DNA from: Luscinia megarhynchos
Lineage: Eukaryota; Chordata; Aves; Passeriformes; Turdidae
Assembly: GCA_034336665.1 (NCBI GenBank)
Contig: CM067589.1
Coordinates: 6,482,374 to 6,546,373, forward strand
Length of the DNA stretch: 64,000 bases
Direction: 5' to 3'
The position numbers were made by a program, and so were the translations under genes. This document shows positions 10,010 through 20,345 of the stretch, piece by piece (the stretch's first letter is position 1; every line of letters starts with the position of its first letter). The notes below the pieces were generated by a model, which was not told the DNA's origin, made no database searches, and saw only the letters and a list, made by a program, of their open reading frames with translations.

Positions 10010-11400
10010 GATAATGGCGCTGGAGGAACCTCTTGTATGAGGAAAGAGTTTAGACTCTTCCGTGGAGAAGAGAAAGCCTGAGTTGAGGGAGGGGAAGATA
10101 TTCCCTTATCAATGTCCAGAAATACAGAAAGTTTTAAACCGCAAAATAGATTGGATTGGAAGTGAAATTTAAAGGATATGTAGTCACCCTTCCTGCTATG
10201 ATCATGGATATCTGCAATTGATGAGGCTGCTCAAGCCCTGCCCAATCTCTTTTCAGGTTTGGAGCAAATACAATTTCTCAGGGCCATCCTTTCCATCACT
10301 CTAAATTGAAACAATTTCTTCCCTTGTCTTTTTCTGCATCAACCTTCTTTCTGGGTTACATTCTTACCATTTGTCCAATCTCTGCAGGCTCTGTAAAAAA
10401 GTCTGTCCCCATGTTGCTCTGAATTCCTCTTTGTATAAGTGAGGCATCTTCAAAACTCAGCCCTTCTGTGATCCTGTGAAAGGCTCTCAGGCACACTCAT
10501 GTCTGTGCAGCTGATACGGGCTAGGGAAAAATCTGACTCTGCCACCTCAGTCAGTTGTTTGTCACCTGAGCATGGACACAAGGACCCTGAGCAGAGAATC
10601 ACAAAGGCAATTTATTATTTGATACTTTAGCTAAGCACACGGCTGTGCCTTCGCCTAGTCTATGGCAGATCCTGCTGCAGAGAAAAGCAGGGAAATCAGT
10701 GCTGCAAGCACAACTGAATGAAGAATGCACAACATCCACTCTTTCCTCACCCACCAAGACCCTTTGTCTCACTGTAGGAGGCTGTAAATGTGGCTAAGCA
10801 CAATTCTCACTTGCCAAAGCTGTGCTGACTGTCCCTGAGGAAGGAGGGCTGGGAGGTGCTCCAGGTGCCGAGCAGAGATTCTCCCTGATGAAGAGTGTGC
10901 AAGTTGTCCCTCTGCAGACCATGGGAATAGGTGGAGGAGCAGACACTGACCCTGCAGACAGTGCAGGAGCCCACACAAGAGCAAGTGGATATGGCCTGAA
11001 AAAACCTGTGACCCCACGGAGAGCTCTCATTGGAGCAGGCTCCTGACAGGAGCTGTGCTCCCATGCAGAGTAGCCCAGAACAGAGGTTTTCTGGCAGAGC
11101 CTGTGTCCCACAGAGGCGCCACAGTGCCACAGCCTGTTCCTGAAGGGCTGCACCCCATGGAAAGGACCCACTGGGCTGGAGGAGTTTGTACAGAACTACA
11201 GCCAAGGGGAAGAACCTGCAATGAAGAAGTTCCTGGGAGAAAGGGTTTGGACTGCACACTGAATAAGGGGAAGAGATTGAGAAGGAAGAAACGACAGAGA
11301 AAACATGTTTTGAATGGACTGTGCATCACATTGCCCACTCCTGTGCAGTGATCAGGTGAAGGAAATTGTTGCAACGGCCGGAGCTGCACTCACTTTGCCA
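10010..11400. other. gene-free interval with probable interspersed repeat
   Basis: No exon was recognised. From about 11040 to 11370 the plus strand resembles a widespread bird interspersed repeat ('ggagaaagggtttgg', 'gaaacgacagagaaaac', 'gaatggactgtgca'), but I cannot name the family with confidence. Open frames here lack domain motifs. Confidence 0.35.
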
Positions 11401-12000
11401 CTATGGTGCCCAGAGTGAGTTCCACTCTGGGAACAGGAGGCCTTAGATGTGACTCAAGCTATTGCTCCACGGCCTTTTGGCTGTCAGATTGTGTTCCAAG
11501 GAGCCAAGGAAGAGGATGATGTCTTTTGCATAGGATAAAAAGGATTTATTACTTTGGGAAATCTGGGAGGCAAAATACAAAGATGGCCAAACTGCAACAA
11601 CTTAAATAGGGGGGAGGTTCAAGGGGAAGGTACAAATTCTTAGCAAATTGGAGAAATCATGAGGAGGGATAAAGGGTAGGGTTTACGAAGGCATTATCCA
11701 AAGAGGGAGGTAGGGGGGAAAACTGGGTCACATGGACTAGTGAGACCTCAAGTTTTAGAGGATTTCCAAAGGGGAATTCCAAGCAGGGGGCTGGCACAAA
11801 GCAGGATTAGCAGGTAGTTTAGGATAGATTGACAAGATGGGTGGGAGGGTATAATTTTGGACTGAACCATTCGCTTGGGCAATAACAGAACATAACATTA
11901 ACAAGAAACACACTGTAACAGAAAATGTTTCATAATTTGTACATATTTCACATTCACTTACTCTGATTTGATCAGAAATGACTTAAATTCATTTCCCCGA
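11400..12000 (-). mobile_element. Possible solo LTR, antisense
   Basis: An A/T-rich block contains tttatta (antisense AATAAA) near 11540 followed by about 450 bp of low-coding-potential sequence, a composition typical of solo LTRs in bird genomes. No terminal TG...CA pair or target duplication was defined, so this is a weak call. Confidence 0.3.
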
Positions 12001-12585
12001 GTCTGTGTGTTTGCCCATGGCATCACTGCATGGACAGCTCCTGGTACTTATCTCAACCCAAAAGCCTCAATTGCATATTTTTCCCCCTGTCCAGTAGAAA
12101 AGGGGCACTGAGAGAGCAGCTTGCTGAGCCCCTTGAGGACAACCAAAGTCAACTCACCACAACTTCTCAACTCCTCCTTCCTCATCAGGTGCTCTGCAGC
12201 AGCCACCCAGAGCAATGTCACCCCTGCTGATCTGCCTTTGCTAAACAGCCTGGCTCCATCCACCACAGCGCTCTGGCAGCTACAGCAACACATCCCCATC
12301 ATCGCATGGCTCTGCAGCCAAGGCCCAGAGGAAAAATGAGGCCGTGCTGAACAGGAGCCCAAGAAACATGCACTAAAGCTGCACTTGCCCAAACAGCCTG
12401 GGCAGTTCCCAGAACAGATCCTCCTGCACCATCAATGGCAGCAGCCCTTCTCCCAGGCCTCCCCCCACTGCCTTTGAGTGCCACCAAGCCAGAGGGATGT
12501 TTCCTGCACCTGCCATTGCCTGAAAGGAGCCATGGGGAGCAGCTGCTAGAAAGAAATACTCAGATATCTGTCTTCCCCATCTGGC

Positions 12586-12624
12586 AGTTTTTGATCCATT
12601 CTGCTACAGAGCTGCTCCAGGGTG
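12586..12624 (-). promoter_or_regulatory. 23-RSS of the TRDV2-like segment
   Basis: Heptamer CACCCTG (12618-12624), 23-bp spacer, nonamer TCAAAAACT (12586-12594; 7 of 9). The nonamer is strong, while the heptamer keeps only the essential CAC plus the final G. Confidence 0.75.
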
Positions 12625-13680
12625 ATTCTTCCTCCACAGTAATATGTGGCTGAATCCCCTTGCTTTGCTGCCAGGATCTGCAGTGTGGTGCGAAAGCTCT
12701 CCACTGATCCCACAAAGCGTTCGTGGAAACCTTCTCCGTAGATATCACCCTCCATATAAATGCATTTGAGAGAGCCCTGTGGGCCCTGACGGTACCAGTA
12801 CATGAAATATATCCACATGCCAAGTCCCTCCTTAACACCGCACGGGAAGGTGACTGCATCTCCCTCTCGCACGGTCAGTTCCCTGGGGTGCTGCTCCAAC
12901 TGGCCAGTGACAGCTGCAGAGAGCAAGAACAAGCCACAGTCACTGCAAGATTCAGTAAAGAACAGGGCAATGCTTTTTATGCTTTGGACTGGCACTGCAC
13001 CAGTGGGAGGACAAAATCCTCCTCTTTGAAGCCTGCTGACACAGATGGGCAGAGCTGGTAGCAGCTATCAAGGCTGACAAGGAAGGACATTCCACATTTC
13101 TCTCTCTCCCTCCTTTTCCCTGTCAGACAAGAAGCCTTTTCTGATTTTCCCCAAAGAAGCACAAAGCATTTGCACCATGGGTTGACAAACCCCTTTATCC
13201 TTGCCAAGTCAGGGTGGTGAGGAACCCACTCTGCTGTCCCTGAAAGTGCTCCAGGTGAGCCCAGCAGAGACACAGGCCTGTCCCAGGCCATGGAGCTTGT
13301 GCCCTGTGCTGCCATCCTGCAGCTGGTGTGTGTGCCAGAGGGGCCGCGAGTGCCCCAGGAGCAGAGTGTCCCGTGCCAGGGCAAAGCTGGGCCCCCCAGC
13401 TCTGAGTGCAGCAGGGAGGTGCCCTGCGTGTGCCCAGGCTGCAGAGGAGGCAGCTTGGATGGAGGTGACGAGCTGACAGGCACAAGAGGAGCAGGGCTGC
13501 TCTCAGCGTGCTCCACAGGCACGGCTGGGCAGCTGGAGCCGGGGGAACAGGTGCGGCTGCAAGCTCAGCACAGCTCCCCCAGAGCCCTGCAGGGCACAGG
13601 GGCTCAGCTCCTGGGGCCAGCAGCCCTTCCCTGCACTTACCCACAATGGGCAATAAGCCCACGCACAGGGCACTCCACAT
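12625..13680 (-). CDS. TRDV2-like T-cell receptor delta variable segment
   Basis: The leader exon is 13641-13680 (MWSALCVGLLPIV plus one base, donor G|GTAAGTGC). The intron is 12914-13640, and the V exon is 12625-12913 after CTCTGCAG. The domain shows GQLEQHPRELTVREGDAV, first Cys in TFPCGVK, core Trp in FMYWYRQGPQGS, then DIYGEGF, RFVGSVES, LQILAAKQGDSATYYC. The IY-x-x-x-DIYG-x-GF stretch matches the FR2/CDR2 region of mammalian TRDV2 rather closely. The chain end after Cys104 is GGRI, unusual for TCR V (normally CA-). It would pair with TCR gamma on gamma-delta T cells. The short 13-codon leader is marginally hydrophobic but has a good donor. Confidence 0.8.
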
Positions 13681-13699
13681 GGCCAGGCCGCTCTGGCTC

Positions 13700-14700
13700 G
13701 CCTCTCTCCACCTTCTCTCTGCCTGCACAACAGCTCTGCCCACACCTGCCCTGCCTGCGCCTCTGGCACTGCTCTCAGGGCCACTCCCTCCTGCTCCCCT
13801 CCCTCTGCCGGTGACAGCACTGAGGGGAGAGGTGGGGAACGACGAGCACAACTTGAAGCTCTCGGTGCCCTCCTGGCTGTCTCTCATTCTGCATGCTGCA
13901 AGAACAGACTGTTTGTTGGGCAGGAAATGCTGTGCTGGCCTAAAGGGGACATGTTTCTCAGGGGCCAGCCCTGCCCTTTCTCTCAGCAAGTCTTGCAGGC
14001 TGCTGCTGCTGCTGCTGGGACTTTGGAGCTGAGCAGGGTGGCTGTCGGCTTGTCCTTCCCCTGGTTCCCCGGCCCTGGCTCTGCTGAGCTGCTGCTCCCA
14101 CATGGGACACCCCAGGATCCCAGCTGGGCTTGGCCATGGCACCTCTAAGCCAAAATGCTCCTCACCTGCTCCCTGCACTCCGGCCCAGCCCCTACTCCCT
14201 CCCAGTGATGACACTTCTCCAGCTGCCTCCTCCTGCCAAAGCCCTCCCGGAGCCCTGCCCATCAGCAAAGGCAGCCCAGGACTCTGCAGGGACCAGGCTG
14301 CTCAGCAGAGCCAGGACACTCCCTGCCCTGTGTCCTCCTCCTCCTCCTCAGCAGGAACCCAGGGCTCTCCCTGTGACCCCAGACTGGGACAGCTCTGAGC
14401 CTTGGCAGTGTCATTGTCCTGCCTGCCACCACTCTTCTGGCAGCACTGCCCACTTAGGGGGGCATAGTGGGATATAGTCCCACCACAGACTGAATCCATT
14501 AATTCCTCTCTCGTTTTCTGGGTATTTGGATACAGGCTCTTGTGGAAGAGATCTCCAAGGCAGGGGTAGGAAAGAGGAGTTGGAGAGGGTAGAAGAGCCC
14601 ACTGAGAGTGCAGGCTTGAGGCTGGGGAAAGATGCAGTGGGATGCAGGCCCAGGGGGAAGCAGGTTGTCCTGGGACACATGGGGCTGCTCCAGCATGTCA
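13700..14700. other. 5' flank of the TRDV2-like segment
   Basis: G/C-moderate sequence upstream of the leader. Overlapping open frames on both strands reach 357 codons, but they lack motifs and overlap the real leader exon. No other exon was recognised. Confidence 0.4.
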
Positions 14701-14704
14701 GGGG

Positions 14705-14858
14705 TTAGCCTGAGATTAACTCAGTTGTTTAGAGCATGGCATCATTAGTGCCAGGACCACTGGTTTGGTCCCTGTACATGGTTCATGCACTTAGGAGCTG
14801 GATTCAGTGATCCCTGTGGGTGCCTTCCAACTCCCAATATTCTTTGGTTCTGTGATAT
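14705..14858 (+). mobile_element. tRNA-Ile-derived SINE with CR1-like tail (TguSINE1-type)
   Basis: The head is a decayed tRNA-Ile gene: 'taactcagttgtttagagc' (D-arm/A-box) then 'tttggtccctgtacatgg' (T-arm/B-box). It is followed directly by a CR1 3' tail, 'gattcagtgatccctgtggg ... ccttccaactc ... ttctttggttctgtga'. A tRNA-Ile head with a CR1 tail describes the passerine-specific SINE family TguSINE1, mobilised by CR1 enzymes. It is not a working tRNA gene, because the stems are broken. Confidence 0.8.
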
Positions 14859-14924
14859 GCCAGGCTCCCTAGAGACACAAGCCAATTGAATATTGGTCTG
14901 GTTTGTAGAAAAAGGGACTGAGGG

Positions 14925-15150
14925 GCTGCTTCATCCTTCTCTCATCTTGGTAAGGAGGGAAATAGAGTGGGATGTTCTCCTTGGCATGAAGTGAGAGGTT
15001 GTGTTACAGTGGTCAAGAGTTGCACCAGAGGAGGTTAATGGGGGTATATAGGAAGCGTTTTTTTACTGAGAGTTGTCAAACATTGGAACAGGCATCCTGA
15101 ACAGGTGATCAATGCCCACATCCTGACAGTATGTAAAAGAAATTTAAACA
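14925..15150 (+). mobile_element. CR1 LINE 3' fragment
   Basis: Sense CR1 3' sequence: 'aagagttgcaccagagga', 'ttactgagagttgtcaaaca', 'ttggaacaggcatcctgaac', 'atgcccacatcctgacag'. Truncated at both ends. Confidence 0.7.
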
Positions 15151-15429
15151 ACACCCATGCAGTACAACAAGAAACTTTATTCGTTTGAGGCCTGGAATGG
15201 GCAGGCAGTCAGACTATGTGGTTGCTGTAGCTTTCTTCCAAGTGAAACAATCTTTTTTCTGTTCTCTCCCAACACTCCTCCTCTTCTCTGCAAGCCCCAG
15301 GAGCAGTGAGATCCCATTTCCCTGACCCCAGGCACAGCCCACTCACTGACTGTCCCTTGCATGGGCTGGAACCCACGTGAACATGCAGGAGGGGAAGAAG
15401 CTGATGGAGTTCAGGCACACCCCAAATGT

Positions 15430-15742
15430 CTCTCTCTGGACCCTCCAGGGTGCAGTAATAGAGTGCCCTGTCTCCCAGCTCCAGCCTGCTGATGGTCAGT
15501 GTCCCAAAGTTCTGGACAGCACAGCAGGAAAACCTCCTGTGGGCCAAAGGGGCTGTGTGGCTGCAGGAGCCTCCACAGCCCTGGCACTGCAGCACTGCAG
15601 GGCTTCACCAGGACACTGCTGGCACCAGGCCATGTAAATATAGGAGGCTTTGGGGCTGTAATTGCAACAGAGGGCCCCAGTCTTCCCTGCTGGGACCACA
15701 CTGCAGAGCTGGTTGCTTGCATCTCATCACCTTGAAATACAC
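15430..15742 (-). pseudogene. TRDV/TRAV-like V pseudogene with frameshifts
   Basis: The V exon begins after acceptor TTTCAG|GTGT at 15742. Conserved blocks appear in three different frames: an N-terminal GVFQGDEM, then VPAGKTGALCCNYSPKAS with MAWCQQCPGEAL (Cys23 and Trp41), then FGTLTISRLELGDRALYYC (Cys104). At least two indels therefore separate FR1, FR2 and FR3. No credible 23-bp RSS follows: a CACCCTG overlaps the Cys104 codon and has no nonamer. No leader was found. It is a clear V-segment relic that cannot make a domain. Confidence 0.8.
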
Positions 15743-16153
15743 CTGAAAGAAAATCAGGCCCTTTGCATCTCTGCTTTGCTCTCTGTGGTGCAAGGAGATG
15801 GCCCCAAAAGGGTCAAAGGAAGCAGCAAAGGTGTTGCCAAAGCCCAGGTGCTTTGTGTGTTCCACTTAAGAATGGGACCAAGGAAGGCAGAGTGGGACTG
15901 GAGCCAGGCAGTCACCAGGCTGGTTGGATAACAGAAAAAACTTTGAACCTCCTCTACTGAATAGAACATTGCAACCGGAACTCAAGAGAAGTTCAGGAGA
16001 AGAAAAGCTTCAGTGTTGGGAAAGGAGCTCTTGATGAAAGGCCAGGATCACTTGTGCTGCATGGAGATTATTCCTGATTTCATAGGAACAGCTGTGAACC
16101 AATTTGGAATTCACCATTTCCAAATTTTATGGGTGCTGAGCCAGACCCGGGCT

Positions 16154-16192
16154 GGTTTGTGTTAAAGCTCAGCTGGGTTTCCTGTCCCCGTG
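16154..16192 (-). promoter_or_regulatory. 23-RSS of VH-delta segment 3
   Basis: Heptamer CACGGGG (16186-16192), 23-bp spacer, nonamer ACACAAACC (16154-16162). The nonamer is identical to that of VH-delta 2; the heptamer is less consensus. Confidence 0.8.
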
Positions 16193-16709
16193 TGAACAGC
16201 ACAGAAATACCGAGCAGAGTCGTCGGGGTGCAGGGTGAGCAGGGAGAGATATGCCTGGGACAGGGAATTGTCCCGGGACATCTTTGCCCGACCCTGCACT
16301 GACTGGTCAAAATGAAGAATTGTCGGATCATAACCAATATAGGACACCCACTTCAAGCTGCCTCCAGGTGCCTGGCGGTACCAAAAAATTGCGAAATTCC
16401 TAAAGGTGAATCCGGATCCGCGGCAGGAGAGGGTCACGGAGTCCCCGGGCGCTCGCAGCCCTCCGCCGGCCTCCTGCAGCCTCGGCTGTGCCCAGAGCCC
16501 TGCGGAGGGAGAGCGCAGCAATCGGGCAGGGGCGAGCACGGCCCGAGGCCGCTGTCCCGGGCTCCCGGTGCCTCCGGTCCGGCACAGCCACAGTCACAGC
16601 CCCTGTCCCTGTGCCTTCCCCGGGCTTTGCCCGTGTTCCCTACCCTGTCTCTGCCCCTGTCCTTTCCCCAGTCTTTGCCCTTGTCCTCGTCCCTGTTCGT
16701 GCTCCTCAA

Positions 16710-16740
<31 letters not shown>

Positions 16741-16839
16741 CCCTCCCCGCCCCGCTCGCTGCCTCCCCGCCCGGCTCTCACCTGCCGGCCACAAGGCCAA
16801 GGCCAAGGCCAGCAGCCCCGGCCCCAGCCCGGCCGCCAT
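16193..16839 (-). CDS. VH-delta variable segment 3 (IGHV3-like TRDV)
   Basis: The leader is 16782-16839, identical in peptide to VH-delta 2 (MAAGLGPGLLALALAL), with a 282-bp intron and V exon 16193-16499. The frame is open throughout: LQEAGGGLRAPGDSVTLSC, GFTFRNFA, IFWYRQAPGGSLKWVSYIG, RAKMSRDNSLSQAYLSL, DDSARYFCAV. The leader, intron ends and FR1 are near-identical to the other clan-III copies, while CDR1 and CDR2 differ, as expected for recently duplicated but functional V segments. It should encode an antibody-like V domain on a TCR delta chain. Confidence 0.85.
16706..16745. repeat. (CCCTGT)n intronic microsatellite
   Basis: About five perfect ccctgt units in the VH-delta 3 leader intron, beside the conserved 'ctccctccccgcccc' stretch. 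Confidence 0.9.
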
Positions 16840-17084
16840 CGTGCCCGGCCCCGGCTCCGCGGCAGCCGCACAGGAGCCGAGCGGAGCCGCGCTCGGGCCG
16901 CTGCCGCCCGGCCCCGCCTCGCCGGGGCAGCGCCGGCGCCTCTGCCCGCCCCGACACACCCGACCCGGGCCCCGGGCCCTGCCCCGGGCAGGAGCAGGAC
17001 AAGGGACGGGAGACAGCGGCGTCTGAGGCTTGATTTTCTCTTTGGGAGCAAAGCGTGTTATGGGCACGGGGCTCTTTAACCTCT

Positions 17085-18060
17085 TGCTCAACAGTGCTTA
17101 GAGGCCTTTTCTGTTTTTCCCACTGATTAGTCTGCGAGTGCCTGGGGTTGGGCAATAAACTGAGATAGGACGCAGCAGCAGCACTACTGCCAACTGAGTA
17201 AAGTAATATTCCTCACTGCAATACATGACTCTCAGAAATAAAGCTCAGTGAAAGGAGGAAAGGGGACATTTGAAGTGATGGCCTTTGTCTTCCCAAAGAA
17301 TCTTTCAGTGAGGGAAAGATCATTTTTCCCAGAAATGGCTAAAAAGCTGATGGACAAGTAGGGCGGAAGTTTATTTCTCTTGTCTTGTGGACTCTGCTTT
17401 CTTTGTTTTTCATCTGTTCAAGTGGAACAGCTGTCTAAGCTATGAAAGTTTCACAGTTGGCCCTGTTTAATATGAAGAAGTAGAAGCTGCTTGGGGGTAT
17501 CCTAAGAGTTGAGGTTGTCATAAATGTACACGAATACGAGGACACGCCCAGGCTCTTCTCAGTGATGCCTATCGGCAGGACAATGATCAATGAGCACCAA
17601 CAAAAAATCACAAGAGGTTCTCAGAGAACATGAGAGAAATGCTTTTTCACAGTGTGACCGTGCCCAACCACTGGCATAGGCTGCTTAGGCACCTTCTGCA
17701 GTCTCCATACTTGGAGATAATCACAAACTGTTTGGTCATTACACTGGGGAAGTGCAGCCTGTGGAGAACTGAGGCAGGAGAGGGCTGATTCTGAAGGACA
17801 GCAGCTCCTGTGAAGGAGCCATGGTGCAGCCATTTGACTGCAGACTGAGGCAGGAAGGGAACAAGAAGCAGTAGAGATGACGACCAGTGATCAATTGCTA
17901 ACAAATGATCCCACACGATTTCCTGTTGTCCTCTTGCTTTTTGGACAGAAGAGGCAGAGAATTCAGGACTGCTGCTTTGAGAATGAGCCTGGGAGCAAAC
18001 AGGGATAAAGAGGGAGCAAGGCATTTTGTAATTGCTCACAATTCTACTCTTAATCAAACT
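17085..18060. repeat. Duplicated VH-delta upstream flank, copy 1
   Basis: Sequence upstream of VH-delta 3 recurs upstream of VH-delta 4 at about 20345-20960: 'cttgctcaacagtgct', 'caatacatgac...tca', 'aaaggaggaaagggg', 'ggacagaagaggcagagaa'. This indicates that V segment plus flank duplicated as one unit. Confidence 0.6.
17515..17810 (+). mobile_element. CR1 LINE 3' fragment
   Basis: The sense strand resembles the CR1 terminal coding/3' region ('ggctcttctcagtgatgcc', 'ggcaggacaatgatcaatg', 'gagaaatgctttttcacagtg', 'tgcttaggcaccttctgcag'). It is diverged and truncated, and its tail is shared with the duplicate near 20640-20800. Confidence 0.65.
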
Positions 18061-18227
18061 GGAAAGAAATCATAAGTCCTGCAGTGTGCAGCAAGCGCCA
18101 GGAATGTCTGTGGTGCACAGTGATGGCACCTGACTTGTTGCAAACAGCCTTGAGACCCATCAGCTCCCGGCCCCGGCAACTCTCACCTCCCTGACACATC
18201 GAACACAACCTCTGCCAGAGCCCGGAA

Positions 18228-18266
18228 GGTTTGTGTTAAAGCTCATCTGCATTTCCTGCTCCCGTG
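18228..18266 (-). promoter_or_regulatory. 23-RSS of VH-delta segment 4
   Basis: Heptamer CACGGGA (18260-18266), 23-bp spacer, nonamer ACACAAACC (18228-18236). Confidence 0.8.
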
Positions 18267-18785
18267 GGATGGCACAAAAGTACCGGGCAGAGTCCTGAGC
18301 TTGCAGGGACCTCAATGAGAGATCAGCCTCGGACCGGGAATCGTCCCGGGAGATCTTGGCCCGACCCTCCACTGCTGACCCGTAGTCCTCTATAGTGCCC
18401 TTGGGGGAACTGATCAAGGACACCCACTCCAGGCTGCCCCCGGGTGCCTGGCGGTACCAGTAAACAAAATAATCCCTAAAGATGAATCCAGATCCGCGGC
18501 AGGAGAGGGTCACGGAGTCCCCGGGCGCTCGCAGCCCTCCGCCGGCCTCCTGCAGCCTCGGCTGTGCCCAGAGCCCTGCGGAGGGAGAGCGCAGCAATCG
18601 GGCAGGGGCGAGCACGGCCCGAGGCCGCTGTCCCGGGGTCCCGCTGCCCCCGGCCCGGCACAGCCACAGTCACAGCCCCAGTCCCTGTGCCTGCCCCGGG
18701 CTTTGCCCGTGTTCCCTACCCTGTCTCTGCTCCCGTCCTTTCCCCAGTCTTTGCCCTTGTCCTCGTCCCTGTTCGTGCTCCTCAA

Positions 18786-18827
<42 letters not shown>

Positions 18828-18946
18828 CGTCCTTGTCCCCGTCCCTCCCTCCCCCGCCCCGCTCGCTGCCTCCCCGCCCGGCTCTCACCTGCCGGCCACA
18901 AGGCCAAGGCCAAGGCCAGCAGCCCCGGCCCCAGCCCGGCCGCCAT
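18267..18946 (-). CDS. VH-delta variable segment 4 (IGHV3-like TRDV)
   Basis: The leader is 18889-18946 (58 nt), the intron 313 bp, and the V exon 18267-18575. The domain has LQEAGGGLRAPGDSVTLSC, GFIFRDYF, VYWYRQAPGGSLEWVSLIS, RAKISRDDSRSEADLSL, DSARYFCAI. It is the copy closest to the IGHV3 pattern (SLEWVS). It keeps WYRQ like its two sisters. The exon is two nt longer than in VH-delta 3, falling in the CDR2 and 3'-end region. Open, with intact splice sites and RSS, so probably functional. Confidence 0.85.
18785..18845. repeat. (CCCTGT)n intronic microsatellite
   Basis: The longest of the three VH-delta intronic tracts, about nine ccctgt-like units, with a closing 'ccttgtccccgtccctccctc'. 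Confidence 0.9.
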
Positions 18947-19639
18947 CGTGCCCGGCCCCGGCTCCGCGGCAGCCGCACAGGAGCCGAGCGGAGCCGCGCT
19001 CGGGCCGCTGCCGCCCGGCCCCGCCTCGCCGGGGCAGCGCCGGCGCCTCTGCCCGCCCCGACACACCCGGCCCGGGCCCCGGGCCCTGCCCCGGGCAGGA
19101 GCAGGACAAGGCGGGGGTCAGGAGAGCGGGGGTTCGGCGACAGACCCTGGCAGATGCGTGGGCAGAGGAGCACCGGCGCCTTGGAGATGATGACTGCTGT
19201 CCCACGGCTACCAGTGCGCCCCCATTCCCGGTTTCATGCTCTGTGAACCTTTTCAGAAGTGTTAACGCCACAGTAGTTCTAAAAAAGCCGTGCCAAAATT
19301 CTAAATAATGCAACAGTATAGAACATCATATGGCTGAGGACCATCTGTGCAGTCTGCATCACCTCTGCAGTCTGCATCATCTGTGCAGTCTTGTGTGTCC
19401 TGAGTAAAGTCCCACCTGTGGCTACGGCATTGTGGGGTTTCCAGCATCACCCCGCATGTAAGATTTCCTAACTTCCTATCATCTTTCCTGGGATGTTAAT
19501 GAAACAGTTCTCTATTCTGAGAGGCTCATGCAATACCTTCTAGCTTTAGAGAGATCCAGCACCTCCTGGGGCAAAATGCCATGCATCAGGGAAGGTCTTC
19601 AGGAATTAAAATAAGGGAAATAGTATGGAGAATGGAGGC

Positions 19640-20345
19640 TCTCTGTAAACTTTGAATGATCATGGTGTTTTGGGGAGGTACCTGAGGACTGCTGGAGGAA
19701 AGCGAATGTCACTGCTTTCTTCAAGAAGGGCAAGAAAGAGGACCCAGAGAGCTTCCCTCAAGCCCTGAGATGCTGTTTGAGCACCTAATCCTGGAAATCA
19801 TTTCCAGGCACATGAAGGACAAGAATGTTTGCAGGACTCACCAAGGGGAACTCACACTTGACAGACTTGATAATGAACTTCTATGCTGAAATGATTGACT
19901 TTGTAGATGAGGGGAGAGCAGTGTGTATTGTTTACCTTGACTTCAGGAAGGCTTTCAACATTGTCCTTCAAAACAAGGTCCTCCTAAGAGAAACTGATGA
20001 AGTCTCAACTGAACGAGTAGATGGTGAACTGGACAGAGCAGTGGACAGACAGAGGATCCCTAAGAGTTGTGATCAGTGGCATGAGGTCTAGTTGGAAGTC
20101 AATTTCTAGCAAGGCACCCCAGGGCTCAGTCTTGGGTCTAGCCCTCTTTAGCACCTTTAGCCATGATCTGGAAGATGAAAATAAAAATGAACCCCAGCAA
20201 ATTCTTTAATGAAACATGAAAGGCAAGGCTGCTACACAACGGGGTTGTGCTGCCACCCAGAGGAACCTCGGCAGGCTGGAGAAATGGAACTGTTCACAAA
20301 AGGCAGTTCACAAAGCTGCACTAATTTTCAGGGGGATAAACTCAA
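19640..20345 (+). mobile_element. CR1 LINE reverse-transcriptase fragment, degenerate
   Basis: The plus-strand translation shows CR1 reverse-transcriptase landmarks in shifting frames: FFKKGKKEDPES, FAGLTKGNSHLTDL, VDEGRAVCIVYLDFRKAFN (the first RT aspartate motif), then APQGSVLG. The YLDF-x-KAF and PQGSVLG motifs are diagnostic for CR1/LINE RT. Frameshifts and a stop after 'HEV' make it inactive. The FADD catalytic box was not seen. Confidence 0.85.

Noticed and set aside
14705..14780. Functional tRNA-Ile gene
   Set aside because: Acceptor, anticodon and T stems do not pair, and a CR1 tail is fused directly to it; it is a SINE head.
16400..19313. 250-codon plus-strand frames over VH-delta leaders
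   Set aside because: Antisense shadows of the VH-delta leader, intron and FR1; repeated only because the segments are duplicated.
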